The position numbers were made by a program, and so were the translations under genes. Shown one piece after another: positions 45,596 to 54,782 of a DNA stretch of 64,000 nucleotides (positions within the stretch are counted from its first letter, which is position 1; each line of letters begins with the position of its first letter). The notes beneath the pieces were generated by a model. The model worked only from the letters and a program-made list of their open reading frames with translations. It was not told the DNA's origin and did no database searches. This stretch comes from Periweissella ghanensis (GTDB lineage: Bacteria > Bacillota > Bacilli > Lactobacillales > Lactobacillaceae): NCBI RefSeq assembly GCF_918814755.1, contig NZ_CAKKNT010000007.1, positions 1 through 64,000 of the forward strand. The letters run 5' to 3'.

Positions 45596-47137
45596 ATGGC
45601 ATTATTAGAAGTTAGTGGTTTATCAATGAGTTTTGCGGATAAACAATTATATGACGATGCAGAATTTCAATTAAATAATCATGAGCATATGGGAATTGTT
45701 GGTCAAAATGGGGCTGGTAAGTCAACGTTAATTAAAATTTTAACGGGCCAAACTTTACCAGTTGAAGGCCAGATTAATTGGCAAAAGAATTTAAAAGTTG
45801 GGTATTTGGATCAATATGCCGAAGTACCAGCTGAATTAACGATGTACCAATTTTTACAAACAGCATTCCAAGAATTATTTGATAAGGAAGCGCAAATTAA
45901 TGAATTATACGCCCAATATGGTGAGACGGCTGATGATGAATTATTGGTGAAAGCTGGGCAATTACAATAACAACTTGAAACAGCTAATTTCTATGAACTT
46001 GATACTAAGATTGATAAAGTCGTTACCGGATTAGGTTTAAATGCCATTGGTGCGGATCACTTAACCGGTCAAATGTCTGGTGGGCAACGTTCAAAAGTTA
46101 TTTTAGCTAAGTTATTATTAGAAAACGATGACGTAATTATTTTAGATGAACCAACGAATAACTTAGATACGGCCCACATTGAATGGTTGGTTGAGTTTTT
46201 ACAAGATTTTGATGGTGGGGCGATTATTATTTCCCACGACTATGAATTTTTAGAACAAGTTACGAATACGATTGCCGATATTGCGTTTGGGAAAATTACT
46301 AAGTATCGTGGTAGTTTCCAACAAGCAATGCGGCAAAAAGCCGAAAAGCGGGAGCAACAATTACGGAGCTTTGAAAAGCAACAAGTTGTGATTGCTAAAG
46401 CCGAGAAATTTATTAGTAAGAATAAAGCGGGGACTAAGTCAAAACAAGCTCGTTCACGGGAAAAAATGTTGGCTAAAATGGAAATCGTGGATGCACCGGA
46501 TGAAGAATTACATGCTAGCTTTGATTTTCCATATGTACCGATGCAATCACAAGAAGTACTGCAAGTTAATCATTTAACAGTTGGATACACGCACGCCTTA
46601 TTAAGTCCGGTAAGTTTTGCGATGACGCATGGCCAAAAATTATTGCTAAAAGGGTTTAATGGGGCTGGTAAATCAACTTTGATTAAATCTATTTTAGGGT
46701 TAATTGAACCATTACACGGTGAAAGTAAATTTGCTCCAGCCGTTAAAGTTAATTACTTTAACCAAGATTTGGACTGGGATGATGATAAGATGACACCATT
46801 AGAAGTAATGGCAGATGCTTTTCCAAAACTTGAACCACGGATGGCCCGGCAACGACTTGGCGCAGCTGGTATTAACGCATCAAATGCCCAAAAAGCGATG
46901 CATCTTTTATCAGGGGGTGAGCAAACTAAAGTTAAGCTTGCAATGATGGAATTGATTCCAAGTAATTTCTTAATTATGGATGAACCCACCAACCACTTAG
47001 ATGAAGATACAAAACAAGCGTTGAAAAAGGCGTTGATTCGCTTTGAAGGTAATTTAATCTTAGTTAGTCACGAAGGGGAATTCTTCCGTGATTGGTTACC
47101 TTGGGAAATTGATGTGGCGGCCTTGTCATTAAAATAA
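45596..47137 (+). pseudogene. ABC-F family ATPase, copy 2, interrupted by an in-frame stop codon
   Basis: This is a paralog of the gene at 42143 over its whole length (513 codons): GQNGAGKST, MSGGQRSK, ILDEPTNNLD, the linker NKAGTKSKQARSREKM, GFNGAGKST, LSGGEQTK and LIMDEPTNHLD. Codon 125 (45968-45970) is TAA where copy 1 has GAA, a single-base change; the frame is open on both sides. The ATG at 46073 would start inside the ABC signature without a ribosome binding site, so it is not a real restart. AAAGAGG precedes ATG 45596. Either the gene is recently dead or the base is a sequencing error. Confidence 0.8.
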
Positions 47138-47152
47138 TTGAAGATAATTTGA

Positions 47153-47183
47153 AAAAAGCGGTAGGGACTAACTACCGCTTTTT
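47153..47183. terminator. Rho-independent terminator
   Basis: AAAAAGCGGTAG pairs with CTACCGCTTTTT, after ABC-F copy 2. Confidence 0.9.
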
Positions 47184-47199
47184 GATTAGTTATTGAAAT

Positions 47200-47322
47200 G
47201 AAATATAAATAAATTTCAAAAATAACTTGTGTAATATTTTAAAATCCAGTATAGTTATTTATGAAATATAAATAACTTTCGTATATTTAGAATCTGAATC
47301 AGATGAAAGTTATTTATATTTC
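47200..47322 (+). promoter_or_regulatory. Promoter with three copies of an 18-bp operator-like repeat
   Basis: GAAATATAAATAACTTTC occurs at 47263-47280, its exact inverse at 47305-47322, and a one-mismatch direct copy at 47200-47217. A promoter TTGTGT-17-TATAGT (47227-47255) lies between the first and second copies. The arrangement around the promoter and before the ATG at 47350 suggests binding of a dimeric regulator, or an RNA hairpin in the leader. Confidence 0.6.
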
Positions 47323-47349
47323 GAATAACATTCACGTTGGAGGTGAAAA

Positions 47350-48264
47350 ATGCTACAAGAATTAAAACAAAGTGGAATGCCCTTGGAGTGGCTAAAGCAA
47401 TTAAAAACGGGGAGTAAGGCCCAATTAACAAACAATATTAAAGCAGCGTTGGCAACTCGTGTAAACGATCAAGAACCACTAATGGTACAAATAACAACTA
47501 ATTTAGTACCTCGTAACCAATTGCCAGTCGAGGCCTTACAAGCAACGTTAGCCATTACGGCATCAGCGTTTGAAAGCGTGACAACGCAATACTTACAGGC
47601 CCTAGTTGATTTACCATTATTGCCAGTAACGACGATCACAGCCAACAACCGTCAATGGCAGATTCCGTTTTTAGGTGATGCAGATCAGGCAAGTATTGAA
47701 GGGGTATTTGAAGTTGCTATCACGACATTCTTAACAGATATCTTGTCGGAACGGCTAAATATTGAAATTAAAACCGATAATACGAGCTATATCATTAATC
47801 GTGATCAATTAATTACTATGATGGATAACAATGAACACCGTGGTCAACTCGGACTGGTTAAGGCAATGGCCGACCAAGACGAAACAGTAATTAGCCTACC
47901 AATTGTGCGGGGACCATGGATTGGGCAAGAGCAAACGTGGTTCCAAGAGGGAATAAATGCTTGGCATGCAGGTCAAACACCGTGCATCTTACAAACTCAG
48001 ACTAGTCCCAACTTCCAAGCGGTGTTTCCGCAGACGGCTTTTATTGTTGAAACTTTGAGTGGTCAAATGTTTGTGGCTAAAATCGAGCAAAAAAACATGG
48101 ATATGACCTTGCAATTCTTGAGTGGTAATATTTTCACCTTTGTTAATCAAGCCTTAGGACTTAAAGCAAAGCAACCAATTAAAAACAGTCAATTAGTAGC
48201 AGCCGGTAAAACAGAGCTTAAGTTTAAAGCTATTGCACCGTATCATTTTTTAATGACCATTTAG
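47350..48264 (+). CDS. B3-domain (NgoFVII C-terminal-like) protein, copy 2 (intact, 304 aa)
   Basis: The 304-aa protein is related to the disrupted gene at 43778: both have a central segment (FEVAITTFLTDILSERLNIEI against EHFWLAILKQKLVLTI) and the same C-terminal pattern (EGINAWHAGQTPCILQ, FP, LQFLSGNIFTFVNQALGL, then ELKFKAIAPYHFLM). That C-terminal ~120 residues resembles the B3-like DNA-binding domain at the end of NgoFVII/PLD-type restriction endonucleases. No catalytic HKD or PD-(D/E)XK motif was seen, so it may be a DNA-binding remnant or a new effector. GTTGGAGG precedes the ATG. It has its own promoter and terminator. Confidence 0.6.
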   Translation: MLQELKQSGMPLEWLKQLKTGSKAQLTNNIKAALATRVNDQEPLMVQITTNLVPRNQLPVEALQATLAITASAFESVTTQYLQALVDLPLLPVTTITANNRQWQIPFLGDADQASIEGVFEVAITTFLTDILSERLNIEIKTDNTSYIINRDQLITMMDNNEHRGQLGLVKAMADQDETVISLPIVRGPWIGQEQTWFQEGINAWHAGQTPCILQTQTSPNFQAVFPQTAFIVETLSGQMFVAKIEQKNMDMTLQFLSGNIFTFVNQALGLKAKQPIKNSQLVAAGKTELKFKAIAPYHFLMTI

Positions 48265-48273
48265 TTAAGATGG

Positions 48274-48306
48274 AAAAGAGCTGATCAAAAATGGTCAGCT
48301 TTTTTA
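48274..48306 (+). terminator. Rho-independent terminator
   Basis: AAAAGAGCTGATC pairs with GGTCAGCTTTTTT including two G-T pairs, after the B3-domain gene. Confidence 0.8.
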
Positions 48307-48471
48307 ATGAAATTAATCACCATCACATAAAACGCAAATATATTACGCATTAACAAGTTAAAATAATTGAATAATATTTGATTTTATACGTATCTTAGTT
48401 AATGTATTATTTAATCGTTATTAAATAATGTTAAAATAAGAATAATTTAATAGAAAATGAGGTTGTAAATC

Positions 48472-49521
48472 ATGAATATAAATACTAAACACTTGATCAG
48501 ATATGTTTTAGCTAGCCTTGATAGTAATACAGTGGAACGGATCTTCAAAAAATTACCGCAAAAGTCCAGTAATATGTTGATCAAGCGCGGGGGCGTTATG
48601 TGGGTGCCCCCAAAGGTTCTCAAAAATTTAAGTGATAAAAATTTAGACTATATTTTACTCAATTTTCCAACTTTTATTGATAAAAAATTAGATGTGGCGG
48701 ATATTACGAGTGTTGAAAGTTTAAAACAAGCGATTGCTGATAGTAAATATACGACAATTCGCTTCTTAGGGCCGGTTTTAACTAATATAGGTGATGATAA
48801 TATTCGCCAGATGTTTGAAAATTATGACCTTAAGCTATTTACTAACGAAGTCGAGGCAATGTTGGCGGAGCATAAGCAAAATGAAGTAGCGGTTGCACCG
48901 ACTAAAAAATCAATTGCTAAGGTAAAGGCGTCAGAAGAGCCGGCTTTAATCAATGAAAATAAGCTTTTAAAAGCGCAAGTCAAAAAATTAAACAATCAGA
49001 TTAATACTACTAAGCAACGCGCTGCTAAAGAACTAACCGTGAAGGTTGAAAAAATCAAAGAGCAAGAAAGAACTAAAATTGATAATTTGAATAACTCATT
49101 TAATCAACAAATTAAGCGCCTTGAAGAACAAAATGCACAGTTAGAAGCTGAGTTAAAGACGGTCAAAGCAGCCTTAAAAGATCAGGCTAAACAGTTTGAA
49201 GAGGCTAAAAACGAAACACAAGCCCGCCAAGCATTAAAAGCTGAACAACAAAAAGCCAAAGCAATGCGTCGGGTCGTCTTAGTTGCTGAAATTAAGACGT
49301 TACCAACCGACTTTACCCCCCAAGCAACCTTTATTAAGCTTTATAATCCCGAAACGGACGTCAAGGAGCTGTTAAAACTCATTACGGAATTTGATATGCA
49401 AGAAATATGGTTAGCAACGGAATATGTTACTCGGCATACGCGTAATATGATTATGAATGCATTACAGGATGTTCAAATTACAGTTAAGCGCGATGAATTA
49501 CCTAATTTATTAACTAACTAA
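48472..49521 (+). CDS. Coiled-coil protein of the McrBC-like cassette
   Basis: The 349-aa protein has an N-terminal helical region (~1-135), a long Lys/Glu/Gln-rich coiled coil (~155-265: NENKLLKAQVKKLNNQIN, EEQNAQLEAELKTVKAAL), and a compact C-terminal domain of about 85 residues (VVLVAEIKTLP...MQEIWLATEYVTRHTRN). It has no membrane segment. It lies 24 bases before the McrB-like gene in the same direction, after GAGG, so it is probably the first gene of that operon. Coiled-coil partners are known next to some McrBC-type systems (the CoCoNuT group); assignment to that group is inference. Confidence 0.6.
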   Translation: MNINTKHLIRYVLASLDSNTVERIFKKLPQKSSNMLIKRGGVMWVPPKVLKNLSDKNLDYILLNFPTFIDKKLDVADITSVESLKQAIADSKYTTIRFLGPVLTNIGDDNIRQMFENYDLKLFTNEVEAMLAEHKQNEVAVAPTKKSIAKVKASEEPALINENKLLKAQVKKLNNQINTTKQRAAKELTVKVEKIKEQERTKIDNLNNSFNQQIKRLEEQNAQLEAELKTVKAALKDQAKQFEEAKNETQARQALKAEQQKAKAMRRVVLVAEIKTLPTDFTPQATFIKLYNPETDVKELLKLITEFDMQEIWLATEYVTRHTRNMIMNALQDVQITVKRDELPNLLTN

Positions 49522-49545
49522 ACAAAAAATAGGAGAAATACAATC

Positions 49546-51621
49546 ATGACACTTATCAATGGTATGCAAAACTATCAAATCGTTGGCTACTTAGAGGCTA
49601 AAGAAGACATTAATATTGGGAGCGATAATCATGCCTATATTTACATGCAGCCGGTTTCGGTTTTTCCCAATAGCGTTAGCCCAAGTGATATACCAGATAA
49701 AATCCAAGTTTATGTAAATAACTTTGATTCATTTATATTTGAAGATCGGGAATACGACTCACAAATGAATCGGATTAATGCTATTTATGAATTCCTTGAG
49801 AAATTCTTGATCATTGTACAACCATATGTTAGTTACAATCCTAGTATGGGCCGGACCTTTTTTCAAGGGAAGAAACTAGTTAAGTTATTACGTAAAAATG
49901 CGAGTTTTAATCGCAATGATTTATTATTACCATTACCTGTTTTTGGCCCTGATAATAGTGCTTTTGTGAATAACCAAAGCGATTTTGAAAGTTACATTTT
50001 TGAAAATAAAAAATTAGGTAAACTTCGTAATCCTTGGTCATCAAATATTGAAGATACGCCGCATGGAATCGTGTGGAAACAAGATGAAGATCACTTTACC
50101 TTCTATTCACCAATAACTGGTCAAGCCGTTGACAACAGTGGTAATATTAGTTTCTCAACGACAAGCTTAAAAAAATATACGATTAACGATGAATGGTTGG
50201 ACTTGAGCTATGAATTAAATGATGTATTATTTATGCCAAGTTCGTTTTTAAAAGAAAGCCACAATAAGGGGGATTTGGTAAGTTATCAACCAAGCAAAAC
50301 GGATATTGCAATGAGTGAAGATGATCGTATTAATCTTGGTCAACCACTATTTGCCCAAGGTTTATTTGATGCTGCAGCCCTTGCAAGTGTTGTGGTACCT
50401 GAAAAGCCACACGTAAACGCAACCGGCACAACAACACTGACACCAGTAACTGCGGTGAAAACACCAGTCATTAAAGTAAGTAGTACGCCATCAATTCCGG
50501 CAACTACCGGCATTAATCATACTGAAAAGGAGTTTGTTGATCGGTTTATTGAAATTGCGTGGAACCAACGTAACTTATTTTATCGCCAAGCTGATTTAGT
50601 TAATTTCCATACAGCGATGAAAAGTGATGGGATGGTTATTTTAGCTGGTTTGAGTGGAACAGGAAAATCTAAATTGGTGGCAACGTATGCTGAGGCTTTA
50701 AAAATCAATCAAACACCAGCGTCGATACCCCAAGTTAAATTTATTCCGGTGCGGCCATTTTGGGCGGATGATGCCGATTTATTAGGCTATGCTGATATTG
50801 TTAATCATACATACCGACCAGGTGATAGTGGATTAGTTGATACATTGATTGCAGCTAATCAAAACCCCGATGATATTTATATTGTCGTGTTTGATGAAAT
50901 GAACTTAGCCCGAGTAGAACACTATTTCTCACAATTCTTATCGGTCCTTGAAATGGATAGTGATGAACGGGCGATAACGTTATATAATTCGCAATTGGCA
51001 AATAATTTAAATAATAGTGCACAGTATCCAGCTCAAGTAAAAATTGGTGCCAATGTTTTATTTGTTGGTACGGTAAATACTGATGAATCAACATATCAGT
51101 TCTCGGATAAAGTGCTTGATCGGGCCAATGTAATTACCCTTGATATGGTACCGTTTAATGAAACAGATACATTGAGTGGCTCTACGCCAGTTAAATCAGT
51201 GACTAACAGCTATACAATGGCTGATTATCGGGCTATGCAAAACTTAACGCCAAATTATGCGCTATCAAATGCTGAAAAAGGGTTCTTGTGGCAATTACAT
51301 GAAGCTTTAAATAAAGCGGATAAAAATCTCGGTATTGGTTGGCGGATTGTTAATCAAATTAATGATTATTTGACTAACATTGCTGTGGATAATCAATATT
51401 TAGCCCGTACGGAGGCTTTGGATCGTCAAATCGTACAACGGGTCTTAACCAAAGTCAAAGGATCACAAGCGTCATTAAAAGATTTAGTTGGTGATGAAAC
51501 AAACGAGGGACAATTAATTAAAATTTTTGATGAATATGCAACCGCATCACCGTTTACTAAAGCCCGCGAAGTAATACATTGTAAAGCAAGGGAGTTACAA
51601 GTTTATGGATTTACCATTTAA
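49546..51621 (+). CDS. McrB-like AAA+ GTPase (type IV restriction-type)
   Basis: The 691-aa protein has an unrecognised N-terminal region (~1-280), a Thr/Pro-rich linker (~285-325) and an AAA+ domain: Walker A GLSGTGKSK at 368-376, Walker B VVFDEMNLARVEHYFSQFL (Asp450-Glu451), and the McrB-type VGTVNTDESTYQFSDKVLDRA at about 508-527. McrB proteins form hexameric GTPases that drive the partner nuclease McrC. TAGGAG precedes the ATG. The last 17 bases overlap the McrC-like gene, the usual coupled order. The N-terminal domain presumably recognises the target but does not match a family I can name. Confidence 0.8.
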   Translation: MTLINGMQNYQIVGYLEAKEDINIGSDNHAYIYMQPVSVFPNSVSPSDIPDKIQVYVNNFDSFIFEDREYDSQMNRINAIYEFLEKFLIIVQPYVSYNPSMGRTFFQGKKLVKLLRKNASFNRNDLLLPLPVFGPDNSAFVNNQSDFESYIFENKKLGKLRNPWSSNIEDTPHGIVWKQDEDHFTFYSPITGQAVDNSGNISFSTTSLKKYTINDEWLDLSYELNDVLFMPSSFLKESHNKGDLVSYQPSKTDIAMSEDDRINLGQPLFAQGLFDAAALASVVVPEKPHVNATGTTTLTPVTAVKTPVIKVSSTPSIPATTGINHTEKEFVDRFIEIAWNQRNLFYRQADLVNFHTAMKSDGMVILAGLSGTGKSKLVATYAEALKINQTPASIPQVKFIPVRPFWADDADLLGYADIVNHTYRPGDSGLVDTLIAANQNPDDIYIVVFDEMNLARVEHYFSQFLSVLEMDSDERAITLYNSQLANNLNNSAQYPAQVKIGANVLFVGTVNTDESTYQFSDKVLDRANVITLDMVPFNETDTLSGSTPVKSVTNSYTMADYRAMQNLTPNYALSNAEKGFLWQLHEALNKADKNLGIGWRIVNQINDYLTNIAVDNQYLARTEALDRQIVQRVLTKVKGSQASLKDLVGDETNEGQLIKIFDEYATASPFTKAREVIHCKARELQVYGFTI

Positions 51622-53392
51622 AATTACGCTCCAATCGTATCGTCGTCAGGAACAATTAACCTTCTTTAATCACGATGTTCTTGAGCTCCCGGAAGCTAAG
51701 GATCGGATCCCATGGTTTCGTGAAGCCCAACAGTTGATTTTGACATTTACTAGTACTGATGATGCAGCACGTTTATATATTGAGGATTTGGCGGAATATG
51801 ATTTAGGTGGTCAAATTGATGGTGAAACAACGTACTTTACGCCCAATCACGGAGCCATTGGGGTATTTAAACATAGTAAGGACACAGTTGATATGCTTGA
51901 TGTGCCGGAACAAACGGTCCCATTAAGACCGGGTTATTATACGTTAGTGGTTGTTACTAATGGCCATAAATACTATGCTTATTTTCAAATTACCCCGCAA
52001 AATTTGGACTTTGATGAATTAGCTAAGATGCGCGAAGAAATTGAAGCATTTGCAACTGGATTAGCACGCGATAATGTGCGGCGTAAACGTGATATCCCAA
52101 AGACCAATCAAAGTAATCCTGATTTTTATGTGAAATTACAAATGTTTATTGCTAATCAAGCGAAATTACAACAAACAATTGGGCAACTACGGCAAACAGC
52201 TAAATATCAAATTGATAAGCGGTATACATGGTTACCGAGCGGACGGGCAAAGATTACTGATAATCAGGGATTACAAAAGATGAGTCAAAAGCCACCACAT
52301 GCGGGGATGACGTATGCACCAAACCGGTATCTAGCGTATGACATCCCTGAAAATCGGTGGTTAAAAGCGATTGTGAGTGAATTTGCCCGCTTTACTCAAC
52401 AAGGGATCCAATATTTGACCACGTTGGCGAAGCAAGAAAGGGCCGAATTTGAACAAGTAACCCAGTATGCTAATAAATTAGCAGTGAGCGAGTTTGAATT
52501 TCAGCGCGATAAGTATCAACAACAACAAGCTGATATCGTTGGCCAATTGACAGCATTGCACCAAATGCAACAATCTTTTACGATGTTTTTGCAAGATGAA
52601 ATCTTTGCCAACTTACCAAGTCAACGTTCGTTTGATTTACCCAAGGCATTAATTTTATCGGCCCGCTACAATTTAATTTATCAACAGTACTTAGCGTTGC
52701 ATAATCAGGCACAGTTACCTGCTCAGAATCAATATTATTGGAAACGAACAGCGCATTTGTATGAAATGTGGACGTACATTAAAACAATTAAATTATTGAT
52801 GGCCGCTGGTTACCAACAAATTGGTGGTTGGTTATATGATCACCAAGGGTTACAACCGCAAATACCAACTTTACAAGAAAATACGTTTGTGATGTTGATT
52901 CGGGATAATGTGCTGTTAAGGTTAACTTTTAATCAACAAATTGGCAAAAACATTGCCGATACTGATGAGACTTGTCCAATTGTAATTGATGCCCATAAAA
53001 ATAAACCCGACATTCGAATTGATATTTATCAAAATGATACTAAACAATTTATGGGTAATATCATTTTGGATGCTAAATATAAACCATTGAAAAATATTTT
53101 AGGCAGTAAACATCGTAAATCAGATATTGAACAGTTGACGGCTTATAGTACGCAAGTTAGTTCTAAGTTTATCCCTGCACACTTACGAGGTATTGTCCGG
53201 CCAGTGCAAGCGGTCTTTGCGTTGTATTCAAGTGATTGGCAAACAACTGATAACGGTGCTGCATATCAGTATCGCCAAGTTTTCTTTAATAAAATAACTC
53301 CCTTTACTGGGATTAAGGAGTTTCAAACGGATTTGTTAGCCGCTATTGATTCACGTGTACGCTTGTATCAATTGCTAGCTCAAGAATTATAA
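51605..53392 (+). CDS. McrC-like DUF2357/PD-(D/E)XK nuclease
   Basis: The 595-aa protein has a DUF2357-type N-terminal part (~1-200), a middle helical region (~255-330) and a C-terminal PD-(D/E)XK nuclease: KPDIRID (Asp469), then IILDAKYKP (Asp489-Ala-Lys491) and DIEQLTAYSTQ. These are the catalytic elements of McrC-type nucleases. It would cleave DNA or RNA when driven by the McrB-like GTPase. The ATG lies inside the McrB gene. It ends 120 bases before the convergent WYL regulator. Confidence 0.8.
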   Translation: MDLPFKITLQSYRRQEQLTFFNHDVLELPEAKDRIPWFREAQQLILTFTSTDDAARLYIEDLAEYDLGGQIDGETTYFTPNHGAIGVFKHSKDTVDMLDVPEQTVPLRPGYYTLVVVTNGHKYYAYFQITPQNLDFDELAKMREEIEAFATGLARDNVRRKRDIPKTNQSNPDFYVKLQMFIANQAKLQQTIGQLRQTAKYQIDKRYTWLPSGRAKITDNQGLQKMSQKPPHAGMTYAPNRYLAYDIPENRWLKAIVSEFARFTQQGIQYLTTLAKQERAEFEQVTQYANKLAVSEFEFQRDKYQQQQADIVGQLTALHQMQQSFTMFLQDEIFANLPSQRSFDLPKALILSARYNLIYQQYLALHNQAQLPAQNQYYWKRTAHLYEMWTYIKTIKLLMAAGYQQIGGWLYDHQGLQPQIPTLQENTFVMLIRDNVLLRLTFNQQIGKNIADTDETCPIVIDAHKNKPDIRIDIYQNDTKQFMGNIILDAKYKPLKNILGSKHRKSDIEQLTAYSTQVSSKFIPAHLRGIVRPVQAVFALYSSDWQTTDNGAAYQYRQVFFNKITPFTGIKEFQTDLLAAIDSRVRLYQLLAQEL

Positions 53393-53440
53393 AGTGATGA
53401 AAAAGGACTGATAGGCGGATAATATCAAAAAACGATAGAT

Positions 53441-53474
53441 AAAAGCCCCTTGAAGAATTGCTTCAGGGGCTTTT
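53441..53474. terminator. Bidirectional terminator between the McrC-like gene and WYL regulator 1
   Basis: AAAAGCCCCT pairs with AGGGGCTTTT, with the inner GAAG / CTTC (apex GAAGAATTGCTTC, like other hairpins in the window). Confidence 0.85.
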
Positions 53475-53512
53475 GATATGTTTTAAAGATAGCAAACTAT
53501 TGAAGCACGGGG

Positions 53513-54466
53513 TTAATATAAAGCACGCATCATTGCGATTTCAGTTTGAATCGCGTTGACTAGTGAGACGGGACTAGTAACTTTTACTCGATGACCTTGA
53601 CTTAAAAACCACATCATTGCGCCATTTTGATTAGCGTTAGGAATTTTAATATGGACACCGTTAGTAACTTTTTTATCGGTTATTTGGGCATCGGGGAATT
53701 TATCTAAGGCCGCTTCCGGATTACCGGTAAAATCAAATTCAATCGGAGTACTATGCCCTAACTGCATAAGATTATTAGTTTTACGAATCTTATTTTCCTC
53801 TAGCGTGTTGAGACTGGCGGGGTGACTAATTTTGACACGGTTATTAGTACGAATATTATTAAAGCGATCAATGCGGTAAAAGGCTTGGAAATTTTTACCA
53901 GCTTGCTCACGCTGCATGATAATATAAAAATAATACGTATCAAAAAATAAGCCAATTGGTAGGGCAGTATCGGCCTTATTTGTATGGTCCATTCGTTCGT
54001 AATCAAAAGATAATACTTGGCGCGCTTCAATCCAAGTATTAAATTGCCAAATTAAATCCAGCAGATTTTTACCATGATGGACAGGTTTGTAGTCATTGGT
54101 TTCATTAGCCAAGCTATGCTTAATCAATTGAGTATTTTCAGCTGCACCTAAAGCTAGCATGCTAGTAATTAACGCATCTTTTTCAAGCTTGGTAAAGGCC
54201 CGTGAGGCAAGCAAAATTTTACAAATAGCTAGAATATGCTTTTCGTTAATGGCAGCTTTTCGGGTGATGGCAATCGTCTTATTGGCACGAACGACCGCGT
54301 AGCGTGGATTGTCATCACCGATGGCAATTGCAATATCTTTAAAATCGTTTTGCACGGTCCGTAATTTTAAATGATTACTTTCAAGCCAAGCATCACGGCC
54401 AATTTTTTCACCTGCTAATAGTTTTAATAGTAAATCAAGGAGGCGTTTTGAATCGCCAGTAGTCAT
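53513..54466 (-). CDS. WYL-domain transcriptional regulator 1
   Basis: ATG 54466 (GAGG about 10 bases upstream) gives 317 aa; the frame is open to 54505 but that region is poor. The N-terminal part is a helix-turn-helix (RDAWLESNHLKLRTVQNDFKDI), the middle is a WYL domain (VLSFDYERMDH...LPIGLFFDTYYFYIIMQ...FYRIDRFNNI), and the C-terminal WCX part carries MMWFLSQGHRVKVTSP. WYL regulators sense nucleic-acid ligands and control many defence systems. It is paralogous to the protein at 57360. It is divergent from the Hsp70-like gene. Confidence 0.85.
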   Translation of the reverse strand: MTTGDSKRLLDLLLKLLAGEKIGRDAWLESNHLKLRTVQNDFKDIAIAIGDDNPRYAVVRANKTIAITRKAAINEKHILAICKILLASRAFTKLEKDALITSMLALGAAENTQLIKHSLANETNDYKPVHHGKNLLDLIWQFNTWIEARQVLSFDYERMDHTNKADTALPIGLFFDTYYFYIIMQREQAGKNFQAFYRIDRFNNIRTNNRVKISHPASLNTLEENKIRKTNNLMQLGHSTPIEFDFTGNPEAALDKFPDAQITDKKVTNGVHIKIPNANQNGAMMWFLSQGHRVKVTSPVSLVNAIQTEIAMMRALY

Positions 54467-54782
54467 ATTGTGAATACCTCGCAATCGAAATATGCAACTA
54501 AGCATATCGTTATTAGTATGTTGAATATTATAATATAATCAATTTCTAAAAATTAATTATAGTGAAAAATAATTAATGTTTATTAAATTAAATAAGAGTA
54601 AAATAGAACAAAGTAAAATGTGGATTCCCAATATAATTTAAAATTTACGCTAAGGTGACATATACTGTCGGCTAATTTATTTAGAATATAGTAACACATA
54701 TTTTATTAAGATATAAATACTTAGAAGAAGAATGATAACCTTAAAGAATTATATTAAGGATACATATAAATGGGGATGATTT
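54467..54782. other. AT-rich divergent intergenic region between WYL 1 and the Hsp70-like gene
   Basis: No gene seen in 316 bases. It must hold divergent promoters, and probably operators for the WYL proteins, but I see no sufficiently distinct -35/-10 pair or repeat. Confidence 0.35.

Noticed and set aside
46073-47137. A 354-aa ABC ATPase starting at ATG 46073
   Set aside because: The ATG lies inside the ABC signature without a ribosome binding site; it is the rest of the interrupted ABC-F gene from 45596.
47200-47322. CRISPR array
   Set aside because: There are only three copies of an 18-bp motif, one inverted, with unequal spacing; this is operator-like, not an array.
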